Source of the DNA: Gammaproteobacteria bacterium UBA2168
GTDB lineage: Bacteria > Pseudomonadota > Gammaproteobacteria > Pseudomonadales > Azotimanducaceae
DNA length: 29,058 nucleotides
Direction: 5' to 3'
Assembly: GCA_002327525.1 (NCBI GenBank)
Contig: DCWG01000093.1
Coordinates: forward strand, 1 to 29,058
Part shown: in pieces, positions 16,169 to 23,544 of the stretch
Layout: every line of letters begins with the position of its first letter
Position numbering within the stretch: the stretch's first letter is position 1
Position numbers and translations under genes: made by a program
The notes under the pieces: generated by a model
The model's database searches: none
What the model was told of the DNA's origin: nothing
What the model saw: only the letters and a program-made list of their open reading frames with translations

Positions 16169-17392
16169 GCGAGCGACCAGGGTTCGTATGTACCAGGCGG
16201 AGATGGCGAGTGCCAGTGCGATGAGCGTGAGAACGACCAGCCCGGCGGAAAAGCCGCCGGTCAGGTCAAGCATCAAGCCGAGCCCGAGTGGTCCGAGCAC
16301 GCCACCCACCTCGGCCGCGGAAAAGAACAGGCCCGACGCAGTACCAGCATGACGCTCGCCGATGGCCGGCAACTCGACCAGAGTCAGCACTAATACCGTC
16401 ATAAGCGACGAACGCGCGATACCCTGCAGTAATAGCCCGGTGAACATTGTGCCGGGGTGAGTGTATTGCAGCAGTAAGGTGGCCAGTGCTGCTGCCAGAC
16501 AAAGTGCGACCAGGATGTGATACCTGCGCTCAGGTGTGGCGAGGCGCGGTATGAGCAGGGAACCGAAGATACCGATCACCGTGGGAATCGATGCCCAGTA
16601 GCCGGCCTCGATGATGCTCATACCACCGAGGCGCAACAGCTCCGGAAGCCAGTTGTTGAGGCCGTGGTTGATGAGGAACACCCCGACACTCATCATCAAA
16701 ACGAGCTGAACAGCGGGCTCGCGCAGCAGCGTGCCAAGATATCTGCGCTGTGCAGGCCTGGCGACGGCCGCAATCCGGGGAGTCTGTGCATCGGTGCGCA
16801 GAGGGCGGGATACCAGCCACCAGATCAGAGCGGACAACATGCCGAAGGCGCCCCAGAGATACAACACGGCGCGCCAGTCCCCATCGAACGCCGGCAGCAG
16901 CGTGGAGTGTGTCATCGTCAGCGACACCACACCGCCGATGGCGGGGCCGGTCATGTAGATGCCCATGGCAAAACCGCGATCACTCCCCGCGAAAAACTGC
17001 GTGACGACCTTGGGTGCGCCCACGGAGATGATGGGCCCACCGAGCCCGAATAGCATCACCCCAAGCAGCAGAGCGACATAGCCGTCGGCGAATCCCCTTC
17101 CGAGTGCGGACAGCGCGATGATGAGTGCACCGATGGTGAGTGCCCGACGCGCGCCAATGTGATCCAGCAATGCTCCACAGGGTACCGCCGAGAAGATGTA
17201 AACGAGCTGCCAGGCACCCATCACGCTGCCCATCGCCGCGTGGCTCAGTTCGAGGTCGTTCTCGATGGCGAGCACCAGCGGCGCGAGTGATGTTGCGACC
17301 AGTCCGAACGCCATGTACAGCAGCCAGACACCGAACAGTAGCGACCAGCGGTGGGGTGCGCTATGAGTGAGATGTGCGGGTGTGTGGTTCAA
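16151..17392 (-). CDS. MFS transporter (CynX/NimT-like)
   Basis: A 413-aa major facilitator with 12 predicted helices. The helix 2-3 loop reads CGALLDHIGARRAL. Helices 4-5 carry GPIISVGAPKVVTQFF and GFAMGIYMTGPAIGG, a pattern of the cyanate/nitrate-type CP branch. The central loop (about residues 200-222) is short and basic. The start is a TTG at 17392, since no ATG or GTG lies between the upstream in-frame stop and helix 1; the ribosome site is weak. It converges on the thiolase, sharing 18 nt, and diverges from the GST gene with a 113-nt spacer that contains a perfect dyad. The substrate cannot be stated. Confidence 0.86.
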   Translation of the reverse strand: MNHTPAHLTHSAPHRWSLLFGVWLLYMAFGLVATSLAPLVLAIENDLELSHAAMGSVMGAWQLVYIFSAVPCGALLDHIGARRALTIGALIIALSALGRGFADGYVALLLGVMLFGLGGPIISVGAPKVVTQFFAGSDRGFAMGIYMTGPAIGGVVSLTMTHSTLLPAFDGDWRAVLYLWGAFGMLSALIWWLVSRPLRTDAQTPRIAAVARPAQRRYLGTLLREPAVQLVLMMSVGVFLINHGLNNWLPELLRLGGMSIIEAGYWASIPTVIGIFGSLLIPRLATPERRYHILVALCLAAALATLLLQYTHPGTMFTGLLLQGIARSSLMTVLVLTLVELPAIGERHAGTASGLFFSAAEVGGVLGPLGLGLMLDLTGGFSAGLVVLTLIALALAISAWYIRTLVARSTSLE

Positions 17393-17412
17393 GTGTGCGC
17401 TATGTTACCGGA

Positions 17413-17429
17413 GATGCGCGGAGCGCATC
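17413..17429. promoter_or_regulatory. Perfect inverted repeat in a divergent promoter region
   Basis: GATGCGC and GCGCATC flank GGA, giving 7-bp arms around a 3-nt centre. It lies between the divergent MFS (minus) and GST (plus) genes, where an operator for a dimeric repressor would be expected. No regulator gene is adjacent. A chance hairpin cannot be excluded. Confidence 0.3.
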
Positions 17430-17505
17430 GTGGCTGGAGCGGATCCATCGGGTGCGATAGGCTCGAATACTCATCAGCGGACAAGAACGTCGAGGCAGGA
17501 GAACA

Positions 17506-18279
17506 ATGAGCGGCGACAGATTTCAGAGTCTCACACAGATACGTGCATCGACCGGATTGCGCATGGCCTGCCTGCGCGGCGTACCGAGCCCGTGGACCGA
17601 GGCCGCGAAGGGCATATTTCGCGTCAAGGGGCTCACCTGTGTTTACGGCGCGCAGAGCGAGGAAGATCCGGACAATGCGCTGCTCGATTGGTATGGCGAT
17701 AGCGGCGTTCCGGTGGTGTTGAACGAGGTTGAGACGCCCCGCACGGGTTGGGCGGAGATCCTGATCCTCGCCGAACGGCTGTCTGATGAACCGGTGTTGA
17801 TTCCGGCGGCACCGGCCGCGCGCGCGGACATGTTCGGTCTTGCTCACGAGATATGTGGCGAAATGGGGTTTGGCTGGGCATATCGATTGCTGATGATTCA
17901 GGAGAGTCTTTCGCACGGCGAGGAAGGTCCCGCCTTCCCACCGCAGATTGCCAATCACCTCGGGACCAAATACGGGTTCAATCCCGTGCATGCCCGCCGG
18001 GCGCGCGACCGGGTGATTGATGTGCTCGACCTTCTGTCCGCACGTCTCGCCGACGGTCAGTTTTTCGTGGGCGAGGCGCTCACGGCGGTAGACATCTACT
18101 GGGCCGTGTTCGCCAATCTGATGGTACCCCTGCCGGAATCTGATCTCCCGGCAATTCCATTCATTCGGGATGCATACACTTGCTACGATGAGGAGTTACT
18201 AGGCCACCTCAGCGAAGCGCTAAAAGCGCATCAGCGCCGCATCTACGACGACTATCTGGAGCTGCCGGTACCTCTCTAG
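17506..18279 (+). CDS. Glutathione S-transferase-family protein
   Basis: A 257-aa protein with GST-like architecture. The N-terminal thioredoxin-like part (about residues 10-95) includes GIFRVKGLTC and SGVPVVLNEVETPRTGWAEILILAERL, where VPVVL with the following acidic or polar residues matches the glutathione-binding cis-Pro region. The helical C-terminal domain (about 105-245) contains LSARLADGQFFVGEALTAVDIYWAVF, the usual N-capping and Asp motif of GST C-terminal domains. The catalytic Ser or Tyr is not obvious, so the activity may be non-classical. AGGAG lies 5 nt before the ATG. It is divergent from an MFS gene and is followed after 47 nt by the nitronate-monooxygenase-like gene, possibly in one transcript. 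Confidence 0.78.
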   Translation: MSGDRFQSLTQIRASTGLRMACLRGVPSPWTEAAKGIFRVKGLTCVYGAQSEEDPDNALLDWYGDSGVPVVLNEVETPRTGWAEILILAERLSDEPVLIPAAPAARADMFGLAHEICGEMGFGWAYRLLMIQESLSHGEEGPAFPPQIANHLGTKYGFNPVHARRARDRVIDVLDLLSARLADGQFFVGEALTAVDIYWAVFANLMVPLPESDLPAIPFIRDAYTCYDEELLGHLSEALKAHQRRIYDDYLELPVPL

Positions 18280-18326
18280 GCCGAACCGGGCTCGATTCAT
18301 TCGCACAACTGCGTCAGGAACAACCA

Positions 18327-19268
18327 ATGCAATTCAACAACCGAATCACCGAACTGCTGGGTGTGGAAACACCCATCGTGCAGGCACCCATGGGCTGGAT
18401 AGCGCGCTCGCAACTGGCCTCGGCCGTATCCAACGCGGGCGCGTTTGGCATCATCGAGACATCGTCCGGTGATCTGGATGCCATCCGCGGCGAAATCGTC
18501 AAGATGCGCGATCTCACCGACAGGCCTTTCGGTGTGAATATCGCGCAGGCGTTCGTGCGCGATCCCGACATCGTGCGTTTCGTCATCGAACAGGGAGTCA
18601 AATTCGTCACCACTTCCGCAGGTAACCCGGAACGCTACACAGAGCAGTTGAAGTCGGCAGGACTCAACGTCTTTCATGTTGTGCCTAGTCTCGAGGCTGC
18701 ACTCAAGGCGGTGGCGTGCGGCGTGGATGGCCTCGTCGTGGAGGGTGGCGAGGGCGGCGGTTTCAAGAACCCGAAAGAAGTTTCGACCATGGTGCTGCTA
18801 CCGCTGGTACGCTCGCAGGTGGACGTTCCGATCATCGCCGCGGGCGGTTTCGTGGACGGCCGTTCCATGGCGGCGGCCTTTGCATTGGGGGCAGAAGGCA
18901 TCCAGATGGGCACCCGCATGGTGTCGGCTGCCGAGTCGCCGGTGCACGAAAACTGGAAGAACGCCATCGTCGCGGCGAAAGAAACCGATACGGTGTTTCT
19001 CAATCGCATGCATTCACCAGCCCTGCGCGCACTGCGCACCGACAAGACGTCGCGCCTCGAAAATAATCCCGAAACCAATGCGATGACCGAATTCGGCACC
19101 GCGCTCGATCTCTACTTCGGCGGCGACATGGAGGCGAGCATCGCCTTGACCGGTCAGGTGGCCGGGCGCATCGATACGATCAAGGCGGTGGCGGAGATAA
19201 TCGCCGAGGTGCGCGAGCAGTTCTTCGAGGAAATCGGCGCGCTGTCACAGCGCTATCTGGGCTCATGA
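18327..19268 (+). CDS. Nitronate monooxygenase-like FMN enzyme
   Basis: A 313-aa TIM-barrel flavoprotein of the 2-nitropropane dioxygenase / enoyl-ACP reductase II family. FMN-binding signs are VQAPMGWIARSQLASAVSNAG (near residue 18), VEGGEGGGFKNP (138-149), and AAGGFVDGRSMAAAFALGAEGIQMGTR (near 175-200). Classical bacterial nitronate monooxygenases have a catalytic His just after the EGGEAGG-type motif; here that place is Phe146. The enzyme may therefore act on another substrate, such as an enoyl thioester, rather than nitronates. The start ATG has AGGA upstream. It converges with the XRE gene, with a 31-nt gap. The family is firm; the reaction is not. Confidence 0.85.
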   Translation: MQFNNRITELLGVETPIVQAPMGWIARSQLASAVSNAGAFGIIETSSGDLDAIRGEIVKMRDLTDRPFGVNIAQAFVRDPDIVRFVIEQGVKFVTTSAGNPERYTEQLKSAGLNVFHVVPSLEAALKAVACGVDGLVVEGGEGGGFKNPKEVSTMVLLPLVRSQVDVPIIAAGGFVDGRSMAAAFALGAEGIQMGTRMVSAAESPVHENWKNAIVAAKETDTVFLNRMHSPALRALRTDKTSRLENNPETNAMTEFGTALDLYFGGDMEASIALTGQVAGRIDTIKAVAEIIAEVREQFFEEIGALSQRYLGS

Positions 19269-19296
19269 GGTCAGACCAGTTTTTGTCTCATGAGGT
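19262..19296. terminator. Candidate bidirectional terminator / repeated palindrome between convergent genes
   Basis: CTCATGAGGT occurs twice (19262-19271 and 19287-19296). Each copy contains the palindrome CTCATGAG, so the two can pair as a stem around a loop with a T5 run; AGAC and GTCT can extend the inner stem. It sits exactly between convergent genes, where a shared terminator would be useful. The long loop makes it a weak candidate. Confidence 0.25.
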
Positions 19297-19299
19297 AGA

Positions 19300-19677
19300 T
19301 CACAACGACAGAGCAGTCCAGTGCCGCGCGTGCGGATACTGGATGTGTGACACCTGCCAGCCTTCGGTGCCTTCGGCGATAAGTATGGTGACTATCTCGT
19401 CCGGTTTGGGCCGTGATGTCTTGAGCACAGCCCTGTACCTGAGCTCGACGCTCTTGTACTCGAATGTCGTCATGCGTGGTACCTCCTCGCGTTCCAGGTC
19501 ATCCATGCTGCTTCCGAAAACCGCGGCCAGCGCCTTGGCCGATTGCATCGAGGCCACCGCCTCGCGCTCGATACGCTGAATCGTGCGCTGACTCAAGCCC
19601 GCTGCGATGGCCAGCTCTTCCTGCGACCAGCGTCGCGTCAGCCGTTCTTGCAATACCTTGTCTGACCTGACTTTCAT
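19300..19677 (-). CDS. XRE-family HTH regulator with DUF4177-like C-terminal domain
   Basis: A 125-aa protein. Residues about 3-60 are a helix-turn-helix domain of the XRE type: LQERLTRRWSQEELAIAAGLSQRTIQRIEREAVASMQSAKALAAVFG. The TIQRIERE recognition helix is clear. Residues about 68-118 (TFEYKSVELRY, then EGTEGWQVSHIQYP) resemble the small DUF4177 beta-alpha domain. The combination suggests a transcription factor with a small sensing or dimerisation domain. I chose ATG 19677; a GTG at 19698 would add seven residues, and neither has a good ribosome site. Its target is unknown; the closest genes are the convergent oxidoreductase and, 225 nt further upstream, the end of the RidA operon. Confidence 0.75.
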   Translation of the reverse strand: MKVRSDKVLQERLTRRWSQEELAIAAGLSQRTIQRIEREAVASMQSAKALAAVFGSSMDDLEREEVPRMTTFEYKSVELRYRAVLKTSRPKPDEIVTILIAEGTEGWQVSHIQYPHARHWTALSL

Positions 19678-19901
19678 GTTGTCGTCGACGGGAACCACTG
19701 CAGGCGTGTCCGGCTCGGGGCGTTACGCCATTTGAGTGTGCAGACCCCAACGAGGTTTGTACTTCTGTTCGGAAAGCGAAACGTGGATACAACGCTGCTC
19801 CACTAGAAACACTGTGGTTCAGGCCTGATGTGTCCAGATGTTGGTGTTACGACAGCCTCTCAAGCCCCGCCTCCCTGATTCTGGAGGAATCTGGACAAGG
19901 A

Positions 19902-20969
19902 CTAGTTAGCAGACAAGTAAGCCTGCGTGCGCATCTGGGCATTCTCCCGGATGTTCATGTGAAACAGGCTGTAGTCGTACACGTGGTAGTTGCCTTCCCC
20001 GAACATGATGGAAGGATAGTTGGGTGAGCGGATCTCAGAGACGATCAGGCGCCCGTCCTTGCATTGCGCATCGGCAATGCCCGATTCGACCTTGCCGGGT
20101 TGCTGTGAATCAGCCATGGCGAAATCGAAACTGACCGCGCCCTTGTTGAGATCGAAGTCGGCGCGGCTGTCGTCGTTCAGCCAGGTAAGCGGGTTCACGC
20201 AGATATGCCCGGTGCCCTTCGCCATGACGGGTGCGTCGGGTGCGAGGCTGTTCCAGGTCACCTGGCAGCCGGTATCGACGGGTGAAGTGCAAACCGGAAT
20301 GCCATTGCTGCCATCGAGATAGTAGCCGATGGGGTACGCGGCGATCATGCGCTGTGCCAGCAGCGAGCCGTTGATTCGGTTACGCAACAGTGTATCGAGG
20401 TGCAAGGCGCCCTGGCTGTGTGCGGCGAGGATGAATGGGCGGTTCCGGTTGTAGTGCTGGAGGTAATAGTCGAAAGAGTCTTCGACATCGGAATAAGCAA
20501 GCTCCAGCGCCCCCTTGCCGCCGCCGGGTTGATCAAAGAAGGAATACAACGTCGCCTGGCGATAACGGGGTGCATACACGCGGCAGCAACTGTTGAACAC
20601 ACTCGCCTGGTTGCGCAGCACTCCATCGTCGGTGATTGCATTGGCCTGAGCGTTGTCCAGTGGCTGATTCCAGCCGTCGCCGGAGTAGTAGGTAGTGGGG
20701 TGTATGAAGAAAACGTCCACGGCGGCGGTTGCCTGGTTGTCCACCACCTCGCCGGGGGTGACGTCGGCCTTGTCGTCACGATCCGGTAGTGCTGCCCAGT
20801 GCTCGGCGTTGGCGTAGTCGGGTGCGGATGGCGGGGTGGTCTCGGCGAATTCCGTGCCGGGTTTCAGCGTGTATGCCATGACGGCGAACTGCAGCATGTC
20901 GCGAAACACGATGCCCAGCACCAGCAGCACCGCCGCGATGACACCCGTGATGATAAGAAACTTCTTCAT
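19902..20969 (-). CDS. DUF3089 alpha/beta-hydrolase-like protein
   Basis: A 355-aa protein with an N-terminal membrane anchor or uncleaved signal (residues 4-22). The DUF3089 hallmarks follow: AVDVFFIHPTTYYSG, VYAPRYRQATLYSF and FILAAHSQGALHLDTLLRN, in which AHSQG is the nucleophile elbow with Ser. The segment GHICVNPLTWLNDD and the tyrosine-rich end GNYHVYDYSLFHMNIRENA are also typical. It probably hydrolyses an ester or related bond on the periplasmic side of the membrane. The ATG at 20969 has GGAGTGGAAA upstream and lies 15 nt after the dihydroorotase stop, so it is the third gene of the RidA operon. The substrate is unknown. Confidence 0.85.
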   Translation of the reverse strand: MKKFLIITGVIAAVLLVLGIVFRDMLQFAVMAYTLKPGTEFAETTPPSAPDYANAEHWAALPDRDDKADVTPGEVVDNQATAAVDVFFIHPTTYYSGDGWNQPLDNAQANAITDDGVLRNQASVFNSCCRVYAPRYRQATLYSFFDQPGGGKGALELAYSDVEDSFDYYLQHYNRNRPFILAAHSQGALHLDTLLRNRINGSLLAQRMIAAYPIGYYLDGSNGIPVCTSPVDTGCQVTWNSLAPDAPVMAKGTGHICVNPLTWLNDDSRADFDLNKGAVSFDFAMADSQQPGKVESGIADAQCKDGRLIVSEIRSPNYPSIMFGEGNYHVYDYSLFHMNIRENAQMRTQAYLSAN

Positions 20970-20984
20970 TTTCCACTCCGCATG

Positions 20985-22301
20985 TCAGGCGCGATGAAAT
21001 GTCAGAGCTTCACCCATGGGACCATCGATGAGCTGTCCGTCACCATAGCGCAAGTGGCCGTTTACCCACGTGGCGCGTACTCGATGTGTGAAACGAACAC
21101 CGGCAAAGGGGCTCCAGCCGCACTTTGACAATACGTCCGCGCCGCCATCGATACCCTGGTCGTCGATCAGCACGAGATCGGCGTGGTAGCCCTCTCGCAG
21201 GTAGCCCCGGTCTGCGACCGCGAACAGTTCCGCGGGCGCATGTGCCGTCTTGCGGGCGATGGTGGCGGCGTCGAACCTTGGTTGTTCGAACAGGCTGATC
21301 AGCGCGTGTTGCACCAACGGTAATCCGGCTGGCACCTGGCCGTAGGGACCCGCCTTCTCTTCCTTGGTGTGTGGTGCGTGGTCCGTGGCGATGACGTCGA
21401 TCCGATCTTCAGTGACCGCACTGATGAGGGCGGCGCGGTCTTGCGGCAACTTGATGGCTGGATTGCATTTGATATCCGCTCCCTTGTCGGCGTACCAGTC
21501 GGCGTCGAAGTACAGGTGATGTACGCAGGCCTCGGCGGTAATGCGCTTGTCCTGCAGCGGGCCGGCGGTAAACAGCGCCATTTCGCGGGCGGTGGTGAGG
21601 TGCAGCACGTGCAGGCGGGCACGGTGCCGCCTGGCCAGTTCCACGGCGAGTGAGGAAGATGCGTAGCAGGCTTCCGCCGAGCGGATGTTGGGGTGCTCGG
21701 TGAAGGGTATGTCTTCTCCGTACTGCCGGCGTGCTGCCGCCTCGTTGGCCAGTATGGTGGGCGTATCCTCGCAGTGTGTCGCGATGACCAGCGGTGTGGA
21801 GGCGAAGATGCCGTCGAGCGTTTCTTCGTTATCGACCAGCATGTTGCCGGTACTTGCACCCATGAACACCTTGATGCCGCAGGTCGAGGTGGGATCGACG
21901 GACTTAATCTCTTCCAGGTTGTCGTTGGTCGCACCCAGGTAGAAGGCGAAGTTGGCCTGCGAAGCCTTTGATGCGCGTGCGCGTTTGTCGTCCAGCGCCG
22001 CCTGATTGATGGTGAGTGGGTTGCAGTTCGGCATTTCCATGTAACTGGTGATGCCCCCGGCAATGGCAGCGCGCGATTCCGTCGCGATGGTGCCCTTGTG
22101 CTCGAAACCGGGTTCGCGGAAATGCACCTGATCGTCGATCATCCCGGGAAGCAGGTACGCGCCCGCTGCGTCGTACTCCGGCGTGCTGCCCGCCGGTACG
22201 GTGCCGACCGCCGCGATGCGTCCGTCGCGAACCAGCAGATCGCCCTCGACGATGGTTCCCTCGTTGACGAGGCGCGCATTGACGATGCGGACACTGCTCA
22301 C
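20985..22301 (-). CDS. Dihydroorotase / cyclic amidohydrolase (PRK09060-like)
   Basis: A 438-aa amidohydrolase. The metal-site motifs are DDQVHFREPG (about residues 56-65), GIKVFMGASTGN (the usual Lys or Asp bridging region), IATHCED, LHVLHLTTAREM and VIATDHAPHTKEEK. In most dihydroorotases the first motif reads DxHxHxR; here the first His is Gln58. I recall a related group with the same DDQVHFREPG. The reaction is probably reversible ring closure of carbamoyl aspartate in pyrimidine synthesis, or opening of a similar cyclic amide such as a hydantoin. The start is GTG 22301, which overlaps the RidA stop as GTGA, so translation is coupled; the open frame further upstream only shadows ridA. The DUF3089 gene follows after 15 nt. 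Confidence 0.88.
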   Translation of the reverse strand: MSSVRIVNARLVNEGTIVEGDLLVRDGRIAAVGTVPAGSTPEYDAAGAYLLPGMIDDQVHFREPGFEHKGTIATESRAAIAGGITSYMEMPNCNPLTINQAALDDKRARASKASQANFAFYLGATNDNLEEIKSVDPTSTCGIKVFMGASTGNMLVDNEETLDGIFASTPLVIATHCEDTPTILANEAAARRQYGEDIPFTEHPNIRSAEACYASSSLAVELARRHRARLHVLHLTTAREMALFTAGPLQDKRITAEACVHHLYFDADWYADKGADIKCNPAIKLPQDRAALISAVTEDRIDVIATDHAPHTKEEKAGPYGQVPAGLPLVQHALISLFEQPRFDAATIARKTAHAPAELFAVADRGYLREGYHADLVLIDDQGIDGGADVLSKCGWSPFAGVRFTHRVRATWVNGHLRYGDGQLIDGPMGEALTFHRA

Positions 22302-22774
22302 GTGTGAATCCTGACTTCCGCTTCTATCTCCACGGGCACGTCGAAGGGCAGAGCCGCCATGCCGACCGCAGAACGGGCGTGGGCGCCGATTTCGGACCCG
22401 AACACTTCGAGGATGAGATCGGAGCAGCCGTTGATCACACCGGGCAGCGCGTTGAAACCAGGGGCCGCGTTCACCATTCCGAACAGTCTGACCCATTCGA
22501 CGATGCGGTCGAGATCGCCGAGACTCGCTTTCAGAGTGGCGATCAGACCGAGGCCCACCTGGCGGGCAGCCTCGTAGCCCTGTTCGGGAGTGAGTTGACC
22601 ACCCACCTTGCCGAGGGGCTTTGCAATGCTGCCATCGGTGGCGATGGGTACGTGTCCTGACAGGATGGCCCGGTCTCCCACGGTGCGGCTCAGCTCGAAC
22701 GGTAGGCTGGCTGTGTTCATTGGCTGCGGCAGTGTGATGCCGAGGTCCTGCAAGCGTTGTTCTATTTCTGCCAT
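22298..22774 (-). CDS. RidA/YjgF-family protein
   Basis: A 158-aa member of the RidA superfamily, longer than classic RidA (about 130 aa) because of an N-terminal extension (EQRLQDLGITLPQPMNTASLPFELSRTV), as in the YjgF subgroup with this length. The active-site arginine equivalent is present in HARSAVGMAALPFDVPVEIEAEV near the end. Archetypal RidA hydrolyses reactive enamines and imines made by PLP enzymes. The ATG at 22774 has GGAAGG 5 to 6 nt upstream and gives a normal N-terminus. The stop overlaps the dihydroorotase GTG, so the pair is translationally coupled, hinting at removal of a reactive by-product or a role in cyclic amide metabolism. Confidence 0.86.
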   Translation of the reverse strand: MAEIEQRLQDLGITLPQPMNTASLPFELSRTVGDRAILSGHVPIATDGSIAKPLGKVGGQLTPEQGYEAARQVGLGLIATLKASLGDLDRIVEWVRLFGMVNAAPGFNALPGVINGCSDLILEVFGSEIGAHARSAVGMAALPFDVPVEIEAEVRIHT

Positions 22775-22988
22775 GCATCCTTCCGGTTGGCTTCCAGGGA
22801 ATCTCCGATCAGTGCGCCTTGTACTGGCGAGCACGAAAAGAACCGAGCAAACGACAGTTGATCCGAGACTAGCCAGCTTACCGCGACAGCCATCCCGTCG
22901 GTGGCCACAGTGTGTGTGTGCATGGCGTCACGGAGCACGCGCGATTCCCTTTCTCCCATTCACCACGGGTGTGAATGAGAGAAAGAAC

Positions 22989-23518
22989 ATGATCGCACGT
23001 TCTGCGGTTGTACTCACTCATGCTCTTACCCTGCTGCTGATGGTTTGCGCTGCGGGGGGCGGCGGCGCCGGTATCGACGTCGAGGACGACCTCACGCTCG
23101 ATGATGAAGTGAACAACGTTTTCTACATCGCGGTGGAGCATCCGTTGCCGCTGTTGCCGAACGTGCGAGCTGCCTACATGCATTTCGGGGCCGACGCCGG
23201 GGCACGCCTGGTGCGCGATGTCAGTTTCGCCGCAAGCGGTTTCGTCACGAGCCTGCGTCTGCGACAGGGCGAGGCGGTGCTCTACTACTAAATTCTCGAT
23301 AACTGGGTGTCGCTGGATCTCGGCGTATCGGTGCGTTTTTTTTGGATGGACATCTCGAGGTGGCCTGCTCCGCCCAGCTCGGTTGGGAGTCGCCGTTTGG
23401 CCTTGGCTTCGAGGCCGGCTGGCGCAGTTACCGGATAGAGCTGGAGGCGTTTGATGACATCGATTTAGCCGTCATCTACATCAAGGGACCGTACGCGGCA
23501 CTCAACTACCACTTTTAG
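22989..23518 (+). pseudogene. Decayed TIGR04219-like outer-membrane beta-barrel protein
   Basis: The start is ATG 22989, with a signal-peptide-like N-terminus (RSAVVLTHALTLLLMVCA) and then LTLDDEVNNVFYIAVEHPLPLLPNV, a hallmark of this family. The frame stops at TAA 23289-23291, where relatives have Glu (LYYEILDNW becomes LYY-stop-ILDNW, a one-base change). The frame continues with WVSLDLGVSVRFF and then hits a run of eight T (23336-23343). Adding one T or removing two puts the rest in frame as LGWESPFGLGFEAGWRSY and so on, ending KGPYAALNYHF at 23518, an intact barrel C-terminus. The product is also shorter than relatives, so part of the middle and of the N-terminal barrel has been lost. At least two inactivating lesions are present. 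Confidence 0.75.
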
Positions 23519-23544
23519 ATCCTGACCTAGCATAATGAGCGGCT

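Noticed and set aside
22774..22778. Longer dihydroorotase reading starting at 22778 (597 aa)
   Set aside because: The first 159 codons simply read ridA in another frame; the GTGA overlap at 22298-22301 gives the correct start.
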